Below, in pieces: positions 16,653-25,560 of a DNA stretch of 64,000 nucleotides. Position numbers and translations under genes: made by a program. Location: contig CAJTOO010000002.1 in assembly GCA_910577735.1 (NCBI GenBank), positions 93,907 to 157,906 of the forward strand. Reading direction: 5' to 3'. The notes under the pieces are model-generated. The model had not been told where the DNA came from and made no database searches. It saw nothing but the letters and a program-made list of their open reading frames with translations. Source of the DNA: an uncultured Lachnospiraceae bacterium (GTDB lineage: Bacteria > Bacillota > Clostridia > Lachnospirales > Lachnospiraceae). How positions within the stretch are numbered: the first letter of the stretch is position 1; each line of letters begins with the position of its first letter.

Positions 16653-18272
16653 ATGGCGTATAAGAAGATTAAACTGGTGGTCACAGATCTGGATGGCACA
16701 TTGCTCAACTCACGAAAGGAAGTACCCGCAGGGTTCGAGGACTGGGTCTGTGAACATCCTGAGATCAAAACGGTGATCGCGAGCGGCAGACAATATTACA
16801 ACATGTACAAGCTGTTCCCCAGGGCGGCAGAGAGAATGATCTTTATCGCTGATAATGGCGGACTGGTGGCAGACCAGGGAGCATTTATCTATACCAATAC
16901 CATGAAAACGGAAACGGTGAAAGCATGTGTGGAACGTTTCAGCGATAGAGATGGGCACGCCGTCATTTTATGTGGTGAGAAATCTGCCTATATGAAACAT
17001 GGCAGTGCGGATGTAGAGAAAAACGGGCATATGTATTATGAAAGACTGGAATTTACAGATGATCTGCAAAGCTGTATGGAGAAGGATAAGATCATTAAGA
17101 TAGCTGTGTTCATTGAAGATTACAATGCCGCCGCATATTATGACACGTTGCAGGATATACCCGAGGGTGTGAATGTGGTGCTGTCTGGAGACTGCTGGCT
17201 GGATATCGCCAACCAGGAAGTGAATAAGGGGGCGGCATTAGCTTTTTTGCAGAAGCTTTATCATATAGAGGCAGATGCATGTATGGCCTTTGGTGATTTT
17301 TTGAACGATGAAAGTATGATGCGGCAGTGTACGGAGAGTTATGCCATGAGCAATGCCCATCCGGGCTTAAAAGAAGCAGCGAAATATATCGCGCCGTCCA
17401 ATGAGGAGGCGGGTGTGATGAAGATATTGTCTGAAATCCGCGGGAGTACAAAGGTGCAGGCACAGATTCCTGCGATCAACGAAGATACAGAAGGCATATT
17501 GGCAAAGGTGGAATGTTTCGCACTGGATATGGATGGAACGATTTATCTGGGGGAGCAGTGGATAGACGGCGCCAGGGAGTTTCTTGCGAAAATAGAAGCT
17601 TCTGGCAGAAACTATGTATTTGTGACCAATAACTCTTCCAAAAATGCGGCAGTCTATGTGGAGAAGCTTGGAAGAATGGGACTTGCTGTGGGAGAGGAGA
17701 AGATTGTCACTTCCGGGCAGGCCACGATCGCTTATCTGCAAAGGCATTATCCTGGTGCACGCGTGTTTCTTTTGGGGAATCCAATGCTGCAGGCGGAATT
17801 TATGCAGGCGGGGATAGCGCTGGAAGAGGAGCGGCCGGATGTAGTAGTGACGGCCTTTGACACCACCCTCGATTATGCTAAGATGTGTAAGGTCTGTGAT
17901 CATGTGCGGGCAGGCATTCCCTACCTTGCTACACATCCGGATTATAATTGTCCCACGGAAAGCGGATTTATTCCGGACGCAGGGGCGATTCATGCTTTTA
18001 TTCATGCATCGGCGTTCCGTTATCCTGACAGGGTGATCGGTAAGCCTAATGAGGATATCATTTCGTATTTGACTAGTAGAGTCAAAACGAAACGGGAGCA
18101 TATTGCCATGGTGGGAGACCGGCTCTACACGGATATTGCAGCGGGCAGGAACCATGGGTTAAAGAGTGTGCTGGTATTAAGCGGGGAGGCGTCCCTGGAG
18201 GATGTGCAGACTTCTGAGACCGTGCCGCATTTGATATTCAGTTCCGTGCGGGAGATGATTCCCTTTCTTTAG
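16653..18272 (+). CDS. Fusion of two HAD phosphatases (Cof/IIB and NagD/IIA types)
   Basis: A 539-residue protein with two complete HAD units. Residues 5-275: VVTDLDGTLLNS (motif I), a Cof-type C2B cap, and FGDFLNDESMM (motif IV). Residues 285-539: FALDMDGTIYLG, VTNNSSKN (motif II), a C2A cap, and MVGDRLYTDIAAG. Such enzymes act on sugar phosphates, nucleotides or pyridoxal phosphate; the substrates here are unknown. The start at 16653 (MAYKKIK) follows GGAGGA by ten bases; the frame is open back into the chemoreceptor gene. Each half is usually a separate protein, so the fusion may couple two dephosphorylation steps. Confidence 0.88.
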   Translation: MAYKKIKLVVTDLDGTLLNSRKEVPAGFEDWVCEHPEIKTVIASGRQYYNMYKLFPRAAERMIFIADNGGLVADQGAFIYTNTMKTETVKACVERFSDRDGHAVILCGEKSAYMKHGSADVEKNGHMYYERLEFTDDLQSCMEKDKIIKIAVFIEDYNAAAYYDTLQDIPEGVNVVLSGDCWLDIANQEVNKGAALAFLQKLYHIEADACMAFGDFLNDESMMRQCTESYAMSNAHPGLKEAAKYIAPSNEEAGVMKILSEIRGSTKVQAQIPAINEDTEGILAKVECFALDMDGTIYLGEQWIDGAREFLAKIEASGRNYVFVTNNSSKNAAVYVEKLGRMGLAVGEEKIVTSGQATIAYLQRHYPGARVFLLGNPMLQAEFMQAGIALEEERPDVVVTAFDTTLDYAKMCKVCDHVRAGIPYLATHPDYNCPTESGFIPDAGAIHAFIHASAFRYPDRVIGKPNEDIISYLTSRVKTKREHIAMVGDRLYTDIAAGRNHGLKSVLVLSGEASLEDVQTSETVPHLIFSSVREMIPFL

Positions 18273-18355
18273 GAGGAAGCGGAGAAAGATATTTTGGTTA
18301 TATAGTTTCGCGTGATTGTGGATAGGATAAAGACAGGAAGACGGAGGATGCGAGA

Positions 18356-20242
18356 ATGAATATTCAGGCCCAATTATGCGGGATTATCCTGATTATCATT
18401 ATGATTTTGTTCTATGTCAGATATAAGAGTCTGCGGCTGAATACGCAGATTATTTTCCAGTGCCTTCTGGTGGTGGTTCTTTTTTGTGTGTTTTTTGATA
18501 TGTTATCCATCTGGGCGATTGTCAATCTGCTGTATATCCCTGGGACGATTGTGGAGATGATCTGTAAGACTTATCTGGCATCTCTGGTGTTAGTAGGCCT
18601 GGCCGGACTCTTGTATGAATGCTCGGGCGTATATGAGCGGCAGAAAAAGTTCATGTGGGTGACGATGATTGGAACAGGCGCTGCCCTGCTTTACATCGTT
18701 ATCATTGCCTGTCTGCCCATCAGCATCAGCAGACATGGAAGAATCGTCTATACAGAAGGTCCCAGTGTGCTGATGACTTATCTTAGCACCTGCAGTTTCC
18801 TGGTGACGAACTTTATTCTGACCATCAGAAAGCGCAGACAGGCCAATCCGCGCAGGACTCAGGTGGTGCTGATGTGGCTGGGGATCTGGTTCGCGGCGGC
18901 TATCGTACAGTTTCTGAACAATGAACTTCTGCTGGTGGGTTATGCCGGGGCAGTGGGTATTTTGATCATATTTTTAAGACAGGAGAACCCGGAGTATATG
19001 ACGGATCGGGCTACGGGATTGTTTAATCAGGATGCACTCCTTCTCTATGCCCGCAAACTCTATAATATGGACAGGGAATTTTCTGTATTATCCATCTGGT
19101 TTAATCTGGGCATCAGCCAGGCGGATGATGGAGAGCGGGAACAGGCTGTGATGGTGGAATTTGCCAGAAGACTGCCGAATCTTCCGGCCACCAGGGTCTT
19201 TAAGATGGCAGACGATGAAGTGTGGATGGTATTTGATGACTTGAGCCAGGCAAAGGATACCATGGAGCGGGTCAAAGTGTTTATTGAGAGCGGGCGAAAA
19301 GAGATCGGAGTCATGGCGCAGGTGGAGTACACCTATATGCCAAGCTCTCTGCTGGCAGGCGACTACCAGGAGATGGTGCATATTTTGCAGTATGCAAGAT
19401 GGAAGGGGCAGGATCACAGCATATCTAATTTCAGACAGGTGGACAGGAAGTTTGTGGTGCAGATGAAACAGGAGAAGGCCATGGAGCTGATGCTGGATCA
19501 GGCCATGAAGGAAGATCGGATTGAAGTCTTCTATCAGCCCATATACGCCACCAGAGAACACAGATTTGTGAGCGCGGAGGCTCTGGTGCGTATGCGGGAT
19601 ACAAACGGGCAGCTGGTCGCTCCCGCATCTTTCATCCCCGTGGCGGAAAGAAATGGAGATATCATACAGCTTGGGGAGATCGTATTTGATAAGGTGTGCC
19701 GTTTCTTTACGGAGGAACAGCTGGAACGGTACGGACTGCATTACATAGAAGTCAATCTGTCTGTGGTGCAGTGCGGGTATAAGCAGCTGGCAGATGATTA
19801 TATTCGTATTATGGAGAAATATCGGATGCATCCGGACTGTATCAATCTGGAGATCACAGAATCCGCTTCCATGTCTGCGAAAAAGACACTTTTAGGCAAT
19901 ATGTGCAGGCTGCGGGAGTATGGCGTGCATTTTTCGCTGGACGATTTCGGAACCGGGCAGTCGAATCTTAACTATATTGTGGAGATGCCGGTGGATATCG
20001 TGAAATTTGACAGGGAGATGAGCCAGGCTTTCTTCCGGGATGAAAAGGCGCAGTATGTGATGAATGCGGCCATGCAGATGATTCAGGGAATGCAGCTTAA
20101 GATTGTGTCGGAGGGCATTGAGGACAAACAGCAGTATCTTGAGATGGAAAAGCTGGGCATTGATTATATTCAGGGATATTATTTCTCAAAGCCTCTGCCG
20201 GAAAAAGAGTTTTTGGCATTTTTGCACAAAAACAATGATTGA
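18356..20242 (+). CDS. EAL-domain c-di-GMP phosphodiesterase with membrane sensor and degenerate GGDEF
   Basis: A 628-residue membrane protein. The first 215 residues hold about seven membrane helices (7TM-type sensor). Residues 220-340 resemble a GGDEF domain (TDRATGLFNQDALL) but the active loop is replaced by KMADDEVWMVF, so cyclase activity is unlikely. Residues 375-628 form an EAL domain with key residues in place: VFYQPIY, AEALVRM, NLEITES, LDDFGTG, KFDREM and SEGIED, then QGYYFSKP. It should hydrolyse c-di-GMP to pGpG. GGAGGATGCGA precedes the start. It follows the HAD fusion by 83 bases. Confidence 0.9.
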   Translation: MNIQAQLCGIILIIIMILFYVRYKSLRLNTQIIFQCLLVVVLFCVFFDMLSIWAIVNLLYIPGTIVEMICKTYLASLVLVGLAGLLYECSGVYERQKKFMWVTMIGTGAALLYIVIIACLPISISRHGRIVYTEGPSVLMTYLSTCSFLVTNFILTIRKRRQANPRRTQVVLMWLGIWFAAAIVQFLNNELLLVGYAGAVGILIIFLRQENPEYMTDRATGLFNQDALLLYARKLYNMDREFSVLSIWFNLGISQADDGEREQAVMVEFARRLPNLPATRVFKMADDEVWMVFDDLSQAKDTMERVKVFIESGRKEIGVMAQVEYTYMPSSLLAGDYQEMVHILQYARWKGQDHSISNFRQVDRKFVVQMKQEKAMELMLDQAMKEDRIEVFYQPIYATREHRFVSAEALVRMRDTNGQLVAPASFIPVAERNGDIIQLGEIVFDKVCRFFTEEQLERYGLHYIEVNLSVVQCGYKQLADDYIRIMEKYRMHPDCINLEITESASMSAKKTLLGNMCRLREYGVHFSLDDFGTGQSNLNYIVEMPVDIVKFDREMSQAFFRDEKAQYVMNAAMQMIQGMQLKIVSEGIEDKQQYLEMEKLGIDYIQGYYFSKPLPEKEFLAFLHKNND

Positions 20243-20288
20243 ATTCTATATAAAATAGCAGAAATGATTGGAAAATAGAAATAACCTC

Positions 20289-20317
20289 TTGTCAAAATGA
20301 CAGGTGGATGGTATGCT
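20289..20317 (+). promoter_or_regulatory. Sigma-A-type promoter of the maltose operon
   Basis: TTGTCA at 20289-20294, a 17-base spacer, and TATGCT at 20312-20317. The expected start point, near 20324, lies directly before the operator-like palindromes. Confidence 0.65.
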
Positions 20318-20329
20318 TAACACATGAAC

Positions 20330-20371
20330 GGAAACGTTACCGGCAACAATACCGATATCGTTTCCGGAAAC
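20330..20371. promoter_or_regulatory. LacI-type operators in the maltose promoter
   Basis: GGAAACGTTACC at 20330-20341 is a near-palindrome with the central CG typical of LacI-family sites. GATATCGTTTCC at 20354-20365 and the perfect palindrome GTTTCCGGAAAC at 20360-20371 follow. The sites cover the expected start point. The LacI regulator at 25561 is the obvious candidate ligand; CcpA is another. Confidence 0.6.
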
Positions 20372-20406
20372 CAATCAAATTATATTTTTGGAAAGGGAGA
20401 AGAAGA

Positions 20407-21828
20407 ATGAAAAAGAAACTTGTAAGCACATTACTTTGTGTAGCGATGGTTTCCACCATGTTAGCAGGCTGTGGCGGTTCTGACGGTGCAGCATCTACAG
20501 AGGGTGGTGATTCTGCACCTGCGGCAGAAGCCCCTGCTGCACAGGAATCCGGAGAGTCCGGGGATGCGGCGCCCGCTGCAAGCGCAGACGGCGGTTCTGT
20601 GTACTACTTGAATTTCAAGCCTGAGGTTGATGCGCAGTGGCAGCAGATTGCAGCTGATTATACAGCATCCACAGGAGTAGAGGTTAAAGTGGTAACTGCA
20701 GCAAGCGGTACCTACGAGGAAGTATTAAAGTCCGAAATCGCAGGCAGCGATGCACCAACTTTATTCCAGATCAACGGTCCTGTAGGCTATAACTCCTGGA
20801 AAGATTACTGCATGGATCTGTCCAACACAGAAATGTTCAAGAATCTGTCCGATCAGAGTCTTGCTGTGTACGGCGAAGATGGAAAGCCTTACGGTGTTCC
20901 TTACACAGTGGAAGCATATGGTATCATCTACAACGATGCTATCATGCAGGCATACTTCGCGATGGACGGCGCAGCGGCAAAGAGCATTGACGAAATCAAC
21001 AGTTTCGATAAGTTAAAGGCAGTCGTTGAAGATATGCAGGCGAAGAAAGATGACCTTGGCATCACAGGCGTATTCGCTTCCACCTCTTTACTTCCCGGTG
21101 AAGACTGGAGATGGCAGACACATCTGGCGAACCTTCCGGTATACTATGAGTTGAAGGAGAAGGGTATCACAGATACAGACGCACTTGAGTTCCAGTATAG
21201 CGACAACTTCAAGAACATTTTTGACTTATACATCAACAACTCCACCTGTGCACCCACTCTGTTAGGCAGCAAGGCGGTAACAGATTCCATGGCAGAGTTC
21301 GCTCTTGGCGAGTGTGCAATGGTGCAGAATGGTAACTGGGCATGGGGCCAGATTTCTGAAGTAGAAGGCAATACAGTGGAAGAAGCAAATGTGAAGTTCA
21401 TGCCTATCTACACAGGCGTATCCGGTGAGGACACACAGGGCTTATGTATCGGCACAGAGAACTTCTGGTGCATCAACAGCCAGGCAGATGCAGCTGATAT
21501 CAAAGCGACAGAGGATTTCGTAGCATGGCTGATTTCTTCTGATGAAGGTAAGAATATCATGGTCAACACCCTTGGTAATGCAGCGCCGTTCTCTACCTTC
21601 ACAGATGCTGAGAAACCCAACGATCCTCTTGCAAAAGAGATGTACGCATCCATGGAGAGTGGTAAGACATCCGTAAGCTGGAACTTCACCATCTTCCCGA
21701 GCCAGGACTTCAAGGACGATTTTGGTGCAGCTTTACTGGAGTACTGCAACGGCAACATGGAATGGGATGCTGTTAAGGATACTGTCGTAACAAGATGGGC
21801 AGAAGAGAAGGCAGCGACAGCAAACTAA
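20407..21828 (+). CDS. Maltose/maltodextrin-type solute-binding lipoprotein
   Basis: A 473-residue lipoprotein. Signal peptide with KKK and the lipobox STMLAGC (Cys near residue 20), then a low-complexity Ala/Glu/Ser linker to about residue 57. The mature domain fits family 1 sugar-binding proteins: PEVDAQWQQIAADYTASTG, PTLFQINGPVGYNSW, PYGVPYTVEAYGIIYN, and a C-terminal SWNFTIFPSQDF. The ATG at 20407 is preceded by GGGAGAAGAAGA. Two permeases, malQ and a LacI regulator follow, which points to alpha-glucans; no ATPase gene is in the operon, so a shared MsmK/MalK-type ATPase elsewhere is expected. Codon use is highly biased, as in strongly expressed genes. Confidence 0.88.
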   Translation: MKKKLVSTLLCVAMVSTMLAGCGGSDGAASTEGGDSAPAAEAPAAQESGESGDAAPAASADGGSVYYLNFKPEVDAQWQQIAADYTASTGVEVKVVTAASGTYEEVLKSEIAGSDAPTLFQINGPVGYNSWKDYCMDLSNTEMFKNLSDQSLAVYGEDGKPYGVPYTVEAYGIIYNDAIMQAYFAMDGAAAKSIDEINSFDKLKAVVEDMQAKKDDLGITGVFASTSLLPGEDWRWQTHLANLPVYYELKEKGITDTDALEFQYSDNFKNIFDLYINNSTCAPTLLGSKAVTDSMAEFALGECAMVQNGNWAWGQISEVEGNTVEEANVKFMPIYTGVSGEDTQGLCIGTENFWCINSQADAADIKATEDFVAWLISSDEGKNIMVNTLGNAAPFSTFTDAEKPNDPLAKEMYASMESGKTSVSWNFTIFPSQDFKDDFGAALLEYCNGNMEWDAVKDTVVTRWAEEKAATAN

Positions 21829-21872
21829 GATATCATAATCAATCATAAAATGGAACCATAAAGAAGCATCAT

Positions 21873-21910
21873 GGAAGCGCTTCGCAGCTCCAAGCTGCGG
21901 GGCGCTTTTC
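21873..21910 (+). terminator. Terminator or attenuator after the binding-protein gene
   Basis: GAAGCGC and GCAGC pair with GCTGC and GGCGCTTTT in a long stem 45 bases after the stop, then CTAAATTTTT. It would lower transcription into the permease genes relative to the binding protein. Confidence 0.65.
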
Positions 21911-21923
21911 TAAATTTTTAACG

Positions 21924-22191
21924 AATCCGAGTCCGCGAAGCGGAACACGAAAAGTTATTTTAAAAAGAAATTCTTAAATGAATCCGAGTCCGCGAAGCGG
22001 AACACGAAAAGTTATTTTAATCAAGAAATTGTTGAATAAGAATCCGAGTCCGCGAAGCGGAACACGAAAAGTTATTTTAATCAAGAAATTGTTGAATAAA
22101 TCCGAGTCCGCGAAGCGGATCTCGAAAAATTATTTTAAAAAGAAATTCTTAAATAAATCCGAGTCCGCGAAGCGGATCTCGAAAAGTTATT
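21924..22191 (+). repeat. Five tandem 57-60 bp hairpin repeats between binding-protein and permease genes
   Basis: Copies begin at about 21924, 21981, 22041, 22099 and 22156, so spacing is 57, 60, 58 and 57. Each has AATCCGAGTCCGCGAAGCGG, then an A-rich tail (CGAAAAGTTATTTTA). Within each, CCGC-GAA-GCGG forms a hairpin; in copies 4 and 5 an outer CGAG/CTCG pair extends it, in copies 1-3 the outer arm reads CACG. The linkers are also repeated, in two kinds. A 77-codon frame across the block (21978-22211) is a by-product of the repeats. The block fills most of the 405-base gap. Confidence 0.9.
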
Positions 22192-22233
22192 TGCGAAGCA
22201 AATTACTTTAAGGAAAGGAGCCCCGGCAATCGT

Positions 22234-23079
22234 ATGGAAAAATCATTAAAAAAATATTTTTTAGTATTTACTTTACCAACACTCATCGCTTTTGCTTTTG
22301 CCTTTATCATTCCCTTTGCGCAAGGTGTGTACCTGTCCTTCTGTGAGTTTACCACGGTAAAGAATGCGCACTTTGTCGGTCTGCAGAATTATATAAAGGC
22401 TTTTGAGAGTGGACAGGGATTTTTGAGCGCAGCAGGATTCACATTTCTGTTTACCATCGTGAGTGTGTGTACAATCAATTTATTCGCTTTTTGTATTGCA
22501 CTGCTGCTCACCAGGAAAATTAAGGGAACGAATCTCTTCCGTACCGTTTTCTTTATGCCGAACTTGATCGGCGGTATAGTTCTGGGTTATACCTGGCAGC
22601 AGATGATCAACGCGATTCTGTATCGGTATGAGACCACCATTGTGGCAAATGCCAAATACGGTTTCTGGGGATTGGTCATCCTGATGAACTGGCAAATGAT
22701 TGGTTACATGATGATTATCTATATCGCAGGTCTTCAGAATGTACCCACTGATCTGATAGAGGCGGCCAAGATTGACGGCGCCACTGGCTGGCAGACACTG
22801 ATCAAGGTGAAACTTCCCATGGTCATGTCTTCCGTTACCATCTGCATGTTCCTGACACTGTCCAACAGCTTTAAACTGTTTGATCAGAACAAAGCGCTGA
22901 CCAACGGTGCACCGATGAATAAAACGCAGATGCTTGCACTTAATATTTATGATACCTTTTATGGAAAGACCGGCTATGAGGGCGTGGGCCAGGCGAAGGC
23001 AGTGGTATTCTTTATCCTGGTGGCAGCCATAGCGCTTGTGCAGCTTTCCCTGACCAGAAGTAAGGAGGTAGAACAATAA
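22234..23079 (+). CDS. Sugar ABC transporter permease (MalF type)
   Basis: A 281-residue inner membrane protein with six predicted helices. The EAA loop is seen as LIEAAKIDGATGWQTLIKVKLPMVMSSV, which docks on the transport ATPase. It lacks the large extra domain of E. coli MalF, as is usual in Firmicutes. AAGGAG lies 13 bases before the start, a wide gap. Its stop overlaps the start of the next permease (TAATG), which implies coupled translation. Confidence 0.9.
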   Translation: MEKSLKKYFLVFTLPTLIAFAFAFIIPFAQGVYLSFCEFTTVKNAHFVGLQNYIKAFESGQGFLSAAGFTFLFTIVSVCTINLFAFCIALLLTRKIKGTNLFRTVFFMPNLIGGIVLGYTWQQMINAILYRYETTIVANAKYGFWGLVILMNWQMIGYMMIIYIAGLQNVPTDLIEAAKIDGATGWQTLIKVKLPMVMSSVTICMFLTLSNSFKLFDQNKALTNGAPMNKTQMLALNIYDTFYGKTGYEGVGQAKAVVFFILVAAIALVQLSLTRSKEVEQ

Positions 23080-23927
23080 TGACAAAGACCAAAACTTCCA
23101 GGACTTTAAATAAAGTATTTTTCCTCATATTGTGTGCACTCACGGTGGTAGTGCTGTATCCGCTGTTCTTTATCGTGAACAACTCCTTTAAAGGGAAGTT
23201 CTTTATCAGCAAGGACCCCTTTTCACTGCCAAACGGCGAGACCTTCTCCGGTATCACCAACTATGTGAACGGACTCATTAAGACGGGGCTGTTGAGCGCC
23301 ATCGGCTGGTCCTTTTTCATTACCATTGTGTCGGTGCTCATGCTGATTCTTTTTACTTCCATGACAGCATATTACATCACCAGGGTGAAATCCAGGTTGA
23401 CCAGCGGGTTATATTATATGTTTGCCTTTTCAACGATTGTGCCGTTCCAGATGGTCATGTTTACCATGAGCAGTCTGGCAGATACGTTCCATCTGAAAAA
23501 TCCTCTGGGAATGTGTGTACTTTACCTGGGATTTGGCGCAGGATTGTGTATCTTTATGTTTTCCGGATTTATCAAGTCCGTGCCTCTGGAGATTGAGGAG
23601 GCGGCCATGATTGATGGATGCACGCCCCTTCGGACGTTCTTCGGTGTGGTGTTCCCGATTCTGAAACCAACGGCTATCACTGTGGCGATTCTGGAAGCCA
23701 TGTGGATTTGGAACGATTTCCTGCTTCCTTATCTGGTAATCGGTATCAGCACCCAATATAAGACGATTCCGGTGGTGGTACAGATGCTGGTGGGATCTAA
23801 TGGTAATAAGGATATGGGTGCATTGATGGCAATGCTGGTGCTCTCCATTATCCCCATTGTTATCTTCTATCTGACCTGCCAGAAGCACATCATCGAAGGT
23901 GTGGTTGCAGGTGCGGTCAAAGGATAA
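23079..23927 (+). CDS. Sugar ABC transporter permease (MalG type)
   Basis: A 282-residue six-helix permease, partner of the preceding protein. The EAA loop is LEIEEAAMIDGCTPLRTFFGVVFPILKPTAI, and the C-terminus QKHIIEGVVAGAVKG is the typical MalG-type end. The start overlaps the upstream stop by one base. A hairpin (CTGGTTGCA / TGCAATCAG) lies just after the stop, without a T run, and 133 bases separate it from malQ. Confidence 0.92.
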   Translation: MTKTKTSRTLNKVFFLILCALTVVVLYPLFFIVNNSFKGKFFISKDPFSLPNGETFSGITNYVNGLIKTGLLSAIGWSFFITIVSVLMLILFTSMTAYYITRVKSRLTSGLYYMFAFSTIVPFQMVMFTMSSLADTFHLKNPLGMCVLYLGFGAGLCIFMFSGFIKSVPLEIEEAAMIDGCTPLRTFFGVVFPILKPTAITVAILEAMWIWNDFLLPYLVIGISTQYKTIPVVVQMLVGSNGNKDMGALMAMLVLSIIPIVIFYLTCQKHIIEGVVAGAVKG

Positions 23928-24060
23928 GAGAGCGCTGGTTGCAGTGATAGTGCAATCAGAACAAAAACAGGCTGTGCGATAGCAGGAATAAACTTGCCAT
24001 TTTCGACAAAAAGGCCTAAAATAAAACAGTATACAGCGTATGAAAGGATTTGTTGGTATT

Positions 24061-25542
24061 ATGAGAAAGAGCGGCGTTTTACTGCCCGTATCCAGTATTC
24101 CGTCTCCGTATGGGATAGGAGCCTTCTCCAAGGAGGCTTATGCATTTATTGATCTGTTAGAAAAAGCAGGGCAGTCCTATTGGCAGATACTGCCTCTGGG
24201 ACCTACAGGCTATGGGGATTCTCCTTATCAGTCTTTTTCTACCTTTGCAGGCAATCCTTATTATATTGATCTGGAAGCCCTGATTGAGGAAGGCTATCTG
24301 ACGAAGGCGGAATGCGAACAGTATGACTTCGGTGATGACGCGGTTTATGTGGATTATGAGAAGATTTATCTGTCCAGATTCAAAGTACTCAGGAAGGCTT
24401 ATCAGAACAGCCATATCGAGGAAGACCAGGCGTATCAGAAGTTTGTGGAAGAGAATGCCTATTGGCTGAAAGACTATGCGCTCTATATGGCAGTGAAGAA
24501 TTCTTTTGGCGGCAAAAGCTGGAGCGAGTGGGATGAGGACATCAGGCTGCGCAAACCTGCCGCGATAGAGAAGTATGCCGGGCAGTATGCGCAGGAAATT
24601 GCTTTTTATCAGTTCCAGCAGTATTTATTTGCAAAGCAGTGGTTTGCGCTGAAAACATATGCCAATGAGAAAAAAATTCAGATTATTGGGGATATTCCAA
24701 TCTATGTGGCTTTTGACAGTTCGGATACCTGGGCGAATCCGGAGCTTTTCCAGCTGGATGAGACGCTGACGCCGACTGCGGTGGCAGGCTGTCCGCCGGA
24801 TGCCTTTTCATCTACAGGGCAGCTGTGGGGAAATCCGCTGTATCGCTGGGCGTATCATAAAGAGACGGATTATGCGTGGTGGATGAAACGCATTGCTTAT
24901 TGTTATCAGCTTTACGATGTGGTGCGCATTGATCATTTCCGTGGATTTGATGAATATTATTCTATTCCCTACGGTGATCCCACGGCAGAGTTCGGACACT
25001 GGGAGAAAGGTCCCGGCTATGAGATTTTTAAGACCATGAAGGCGAAACTGGGAAGTAAGGCTGTGATTGCAGAAGATCTTGGATTTTTGACTGATTCAGT
25101 CATTAAGCTGGTGAAAAAAACCGGATACCCGGGTATGAAGATATTGCAGTTTGCTTTTGATTCCAGGGAAGAGAGCGATTACCTTCCTCATAACTATGTG
25201 TCCAACAGCATAGCTTATACGGGGACCCACGATAATGACACTACCCTTGGATGGTATGATAAACTGAATCGAAGAGATAAGGCATTTGCCAGGAAATATC
25301 TGAATATCCGTTCCCGTAGGGATATTCCCTGGGCATTTATCCGTGCGGCCCTTTCCAGCGTGTCTGATACCTGTGTGATTCCCATGCAGGATTATCTGGA
25401 ACTGGGGACAAAGGCGCGGATTAATATGCCTTCCACACTGGGAACCAATTGGAAGTGGAGAATGCTGCCAGGGCAGTTTACGGAAGAACTGGCAGGGAAG
25501 ATTTATGACATGACCAGGCTTTATGGTCGATTGCAAGGGTAA
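24061..25542 (+). CDS. malQ: 4-alpha-glucanotransferase (amylomaltase)
   Basis: A GH77 enzyme of about 493 residues that moves glucan segments between maltodextrins and releases glucose. Start region RKSGVLLPVSSIPSPYGIG and LPLGPTGYGDSPYQSFS are family signatures. Catalytic residues are visible: Asp nucleophile in VRIDHFRGFDEYY, acid/base Glu in VIAEDLGFL, and THDNDTT. The ATG at 24061 follows AAAGGA by 12 bases; an ATG at 24040 has no site. It acts on sugar brought in by the upstream transporter. The LacI gene follows after 18 bases. Confidence 0.95.
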   Translation: MRKSGVLLPVSSIPSPYGIGAFSKEAYAFIDLLEKAGQSYWQILPLGPTGYGDSPYQSFSTFAGNPYYIDLEALIEEGYLTKAECEQYDFGDDAVYVDYEKIYLSRFKVLRKAYQNSHIEEDQAYQKFVEENAYWLKDYALYMAVKNSFGGKSWSEWDEDIRLRKPAAIEKYAGQYAQEIAFYQFQQYLFAKQWFALKTYANEKKIQIIGDIPIYVAFDSSDTWANPELFQLDETLTPTAVAGCPPDAFSSTGQLWGNPLYRWAYHKETDYAWWMKRIAYCYQLYDVVRIDHFRGFDEYYSIPYGDPTAEFGHWEKGPGYEIFKTMKAKLGSKAVIAEDLGFLTDSVIKLVKKTGYPGMKILQFAFDSREESDYLPHNYVSNSIAYTGTHDNDTTLGWYDKLNRRDKAFARKYLNIRSRRDIPWAFIRAALSSVSDTCVIPMQDYLELGTKARINMPSTLGTNWKWRMLPGQFTEELAGKIYDMTRLYGRLQG

Positions 25543-25560
25543 AAGGGGAATTTGTTTTCG

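Noticed and set aside
21924..22206. Possible CRISPR array
   Set aside because: Both repeats and 'spacers' are copied, spacing is 57-60, and no cas gene is present.
21978..22211. 77-codon ORF made of repeated NPSPRSGTRKVILIKKLLNK units
   Set aside because: It is read from the tandem hairpin repeats; it has no ribosome site and the repeats are under pairing rather than coding constraint.
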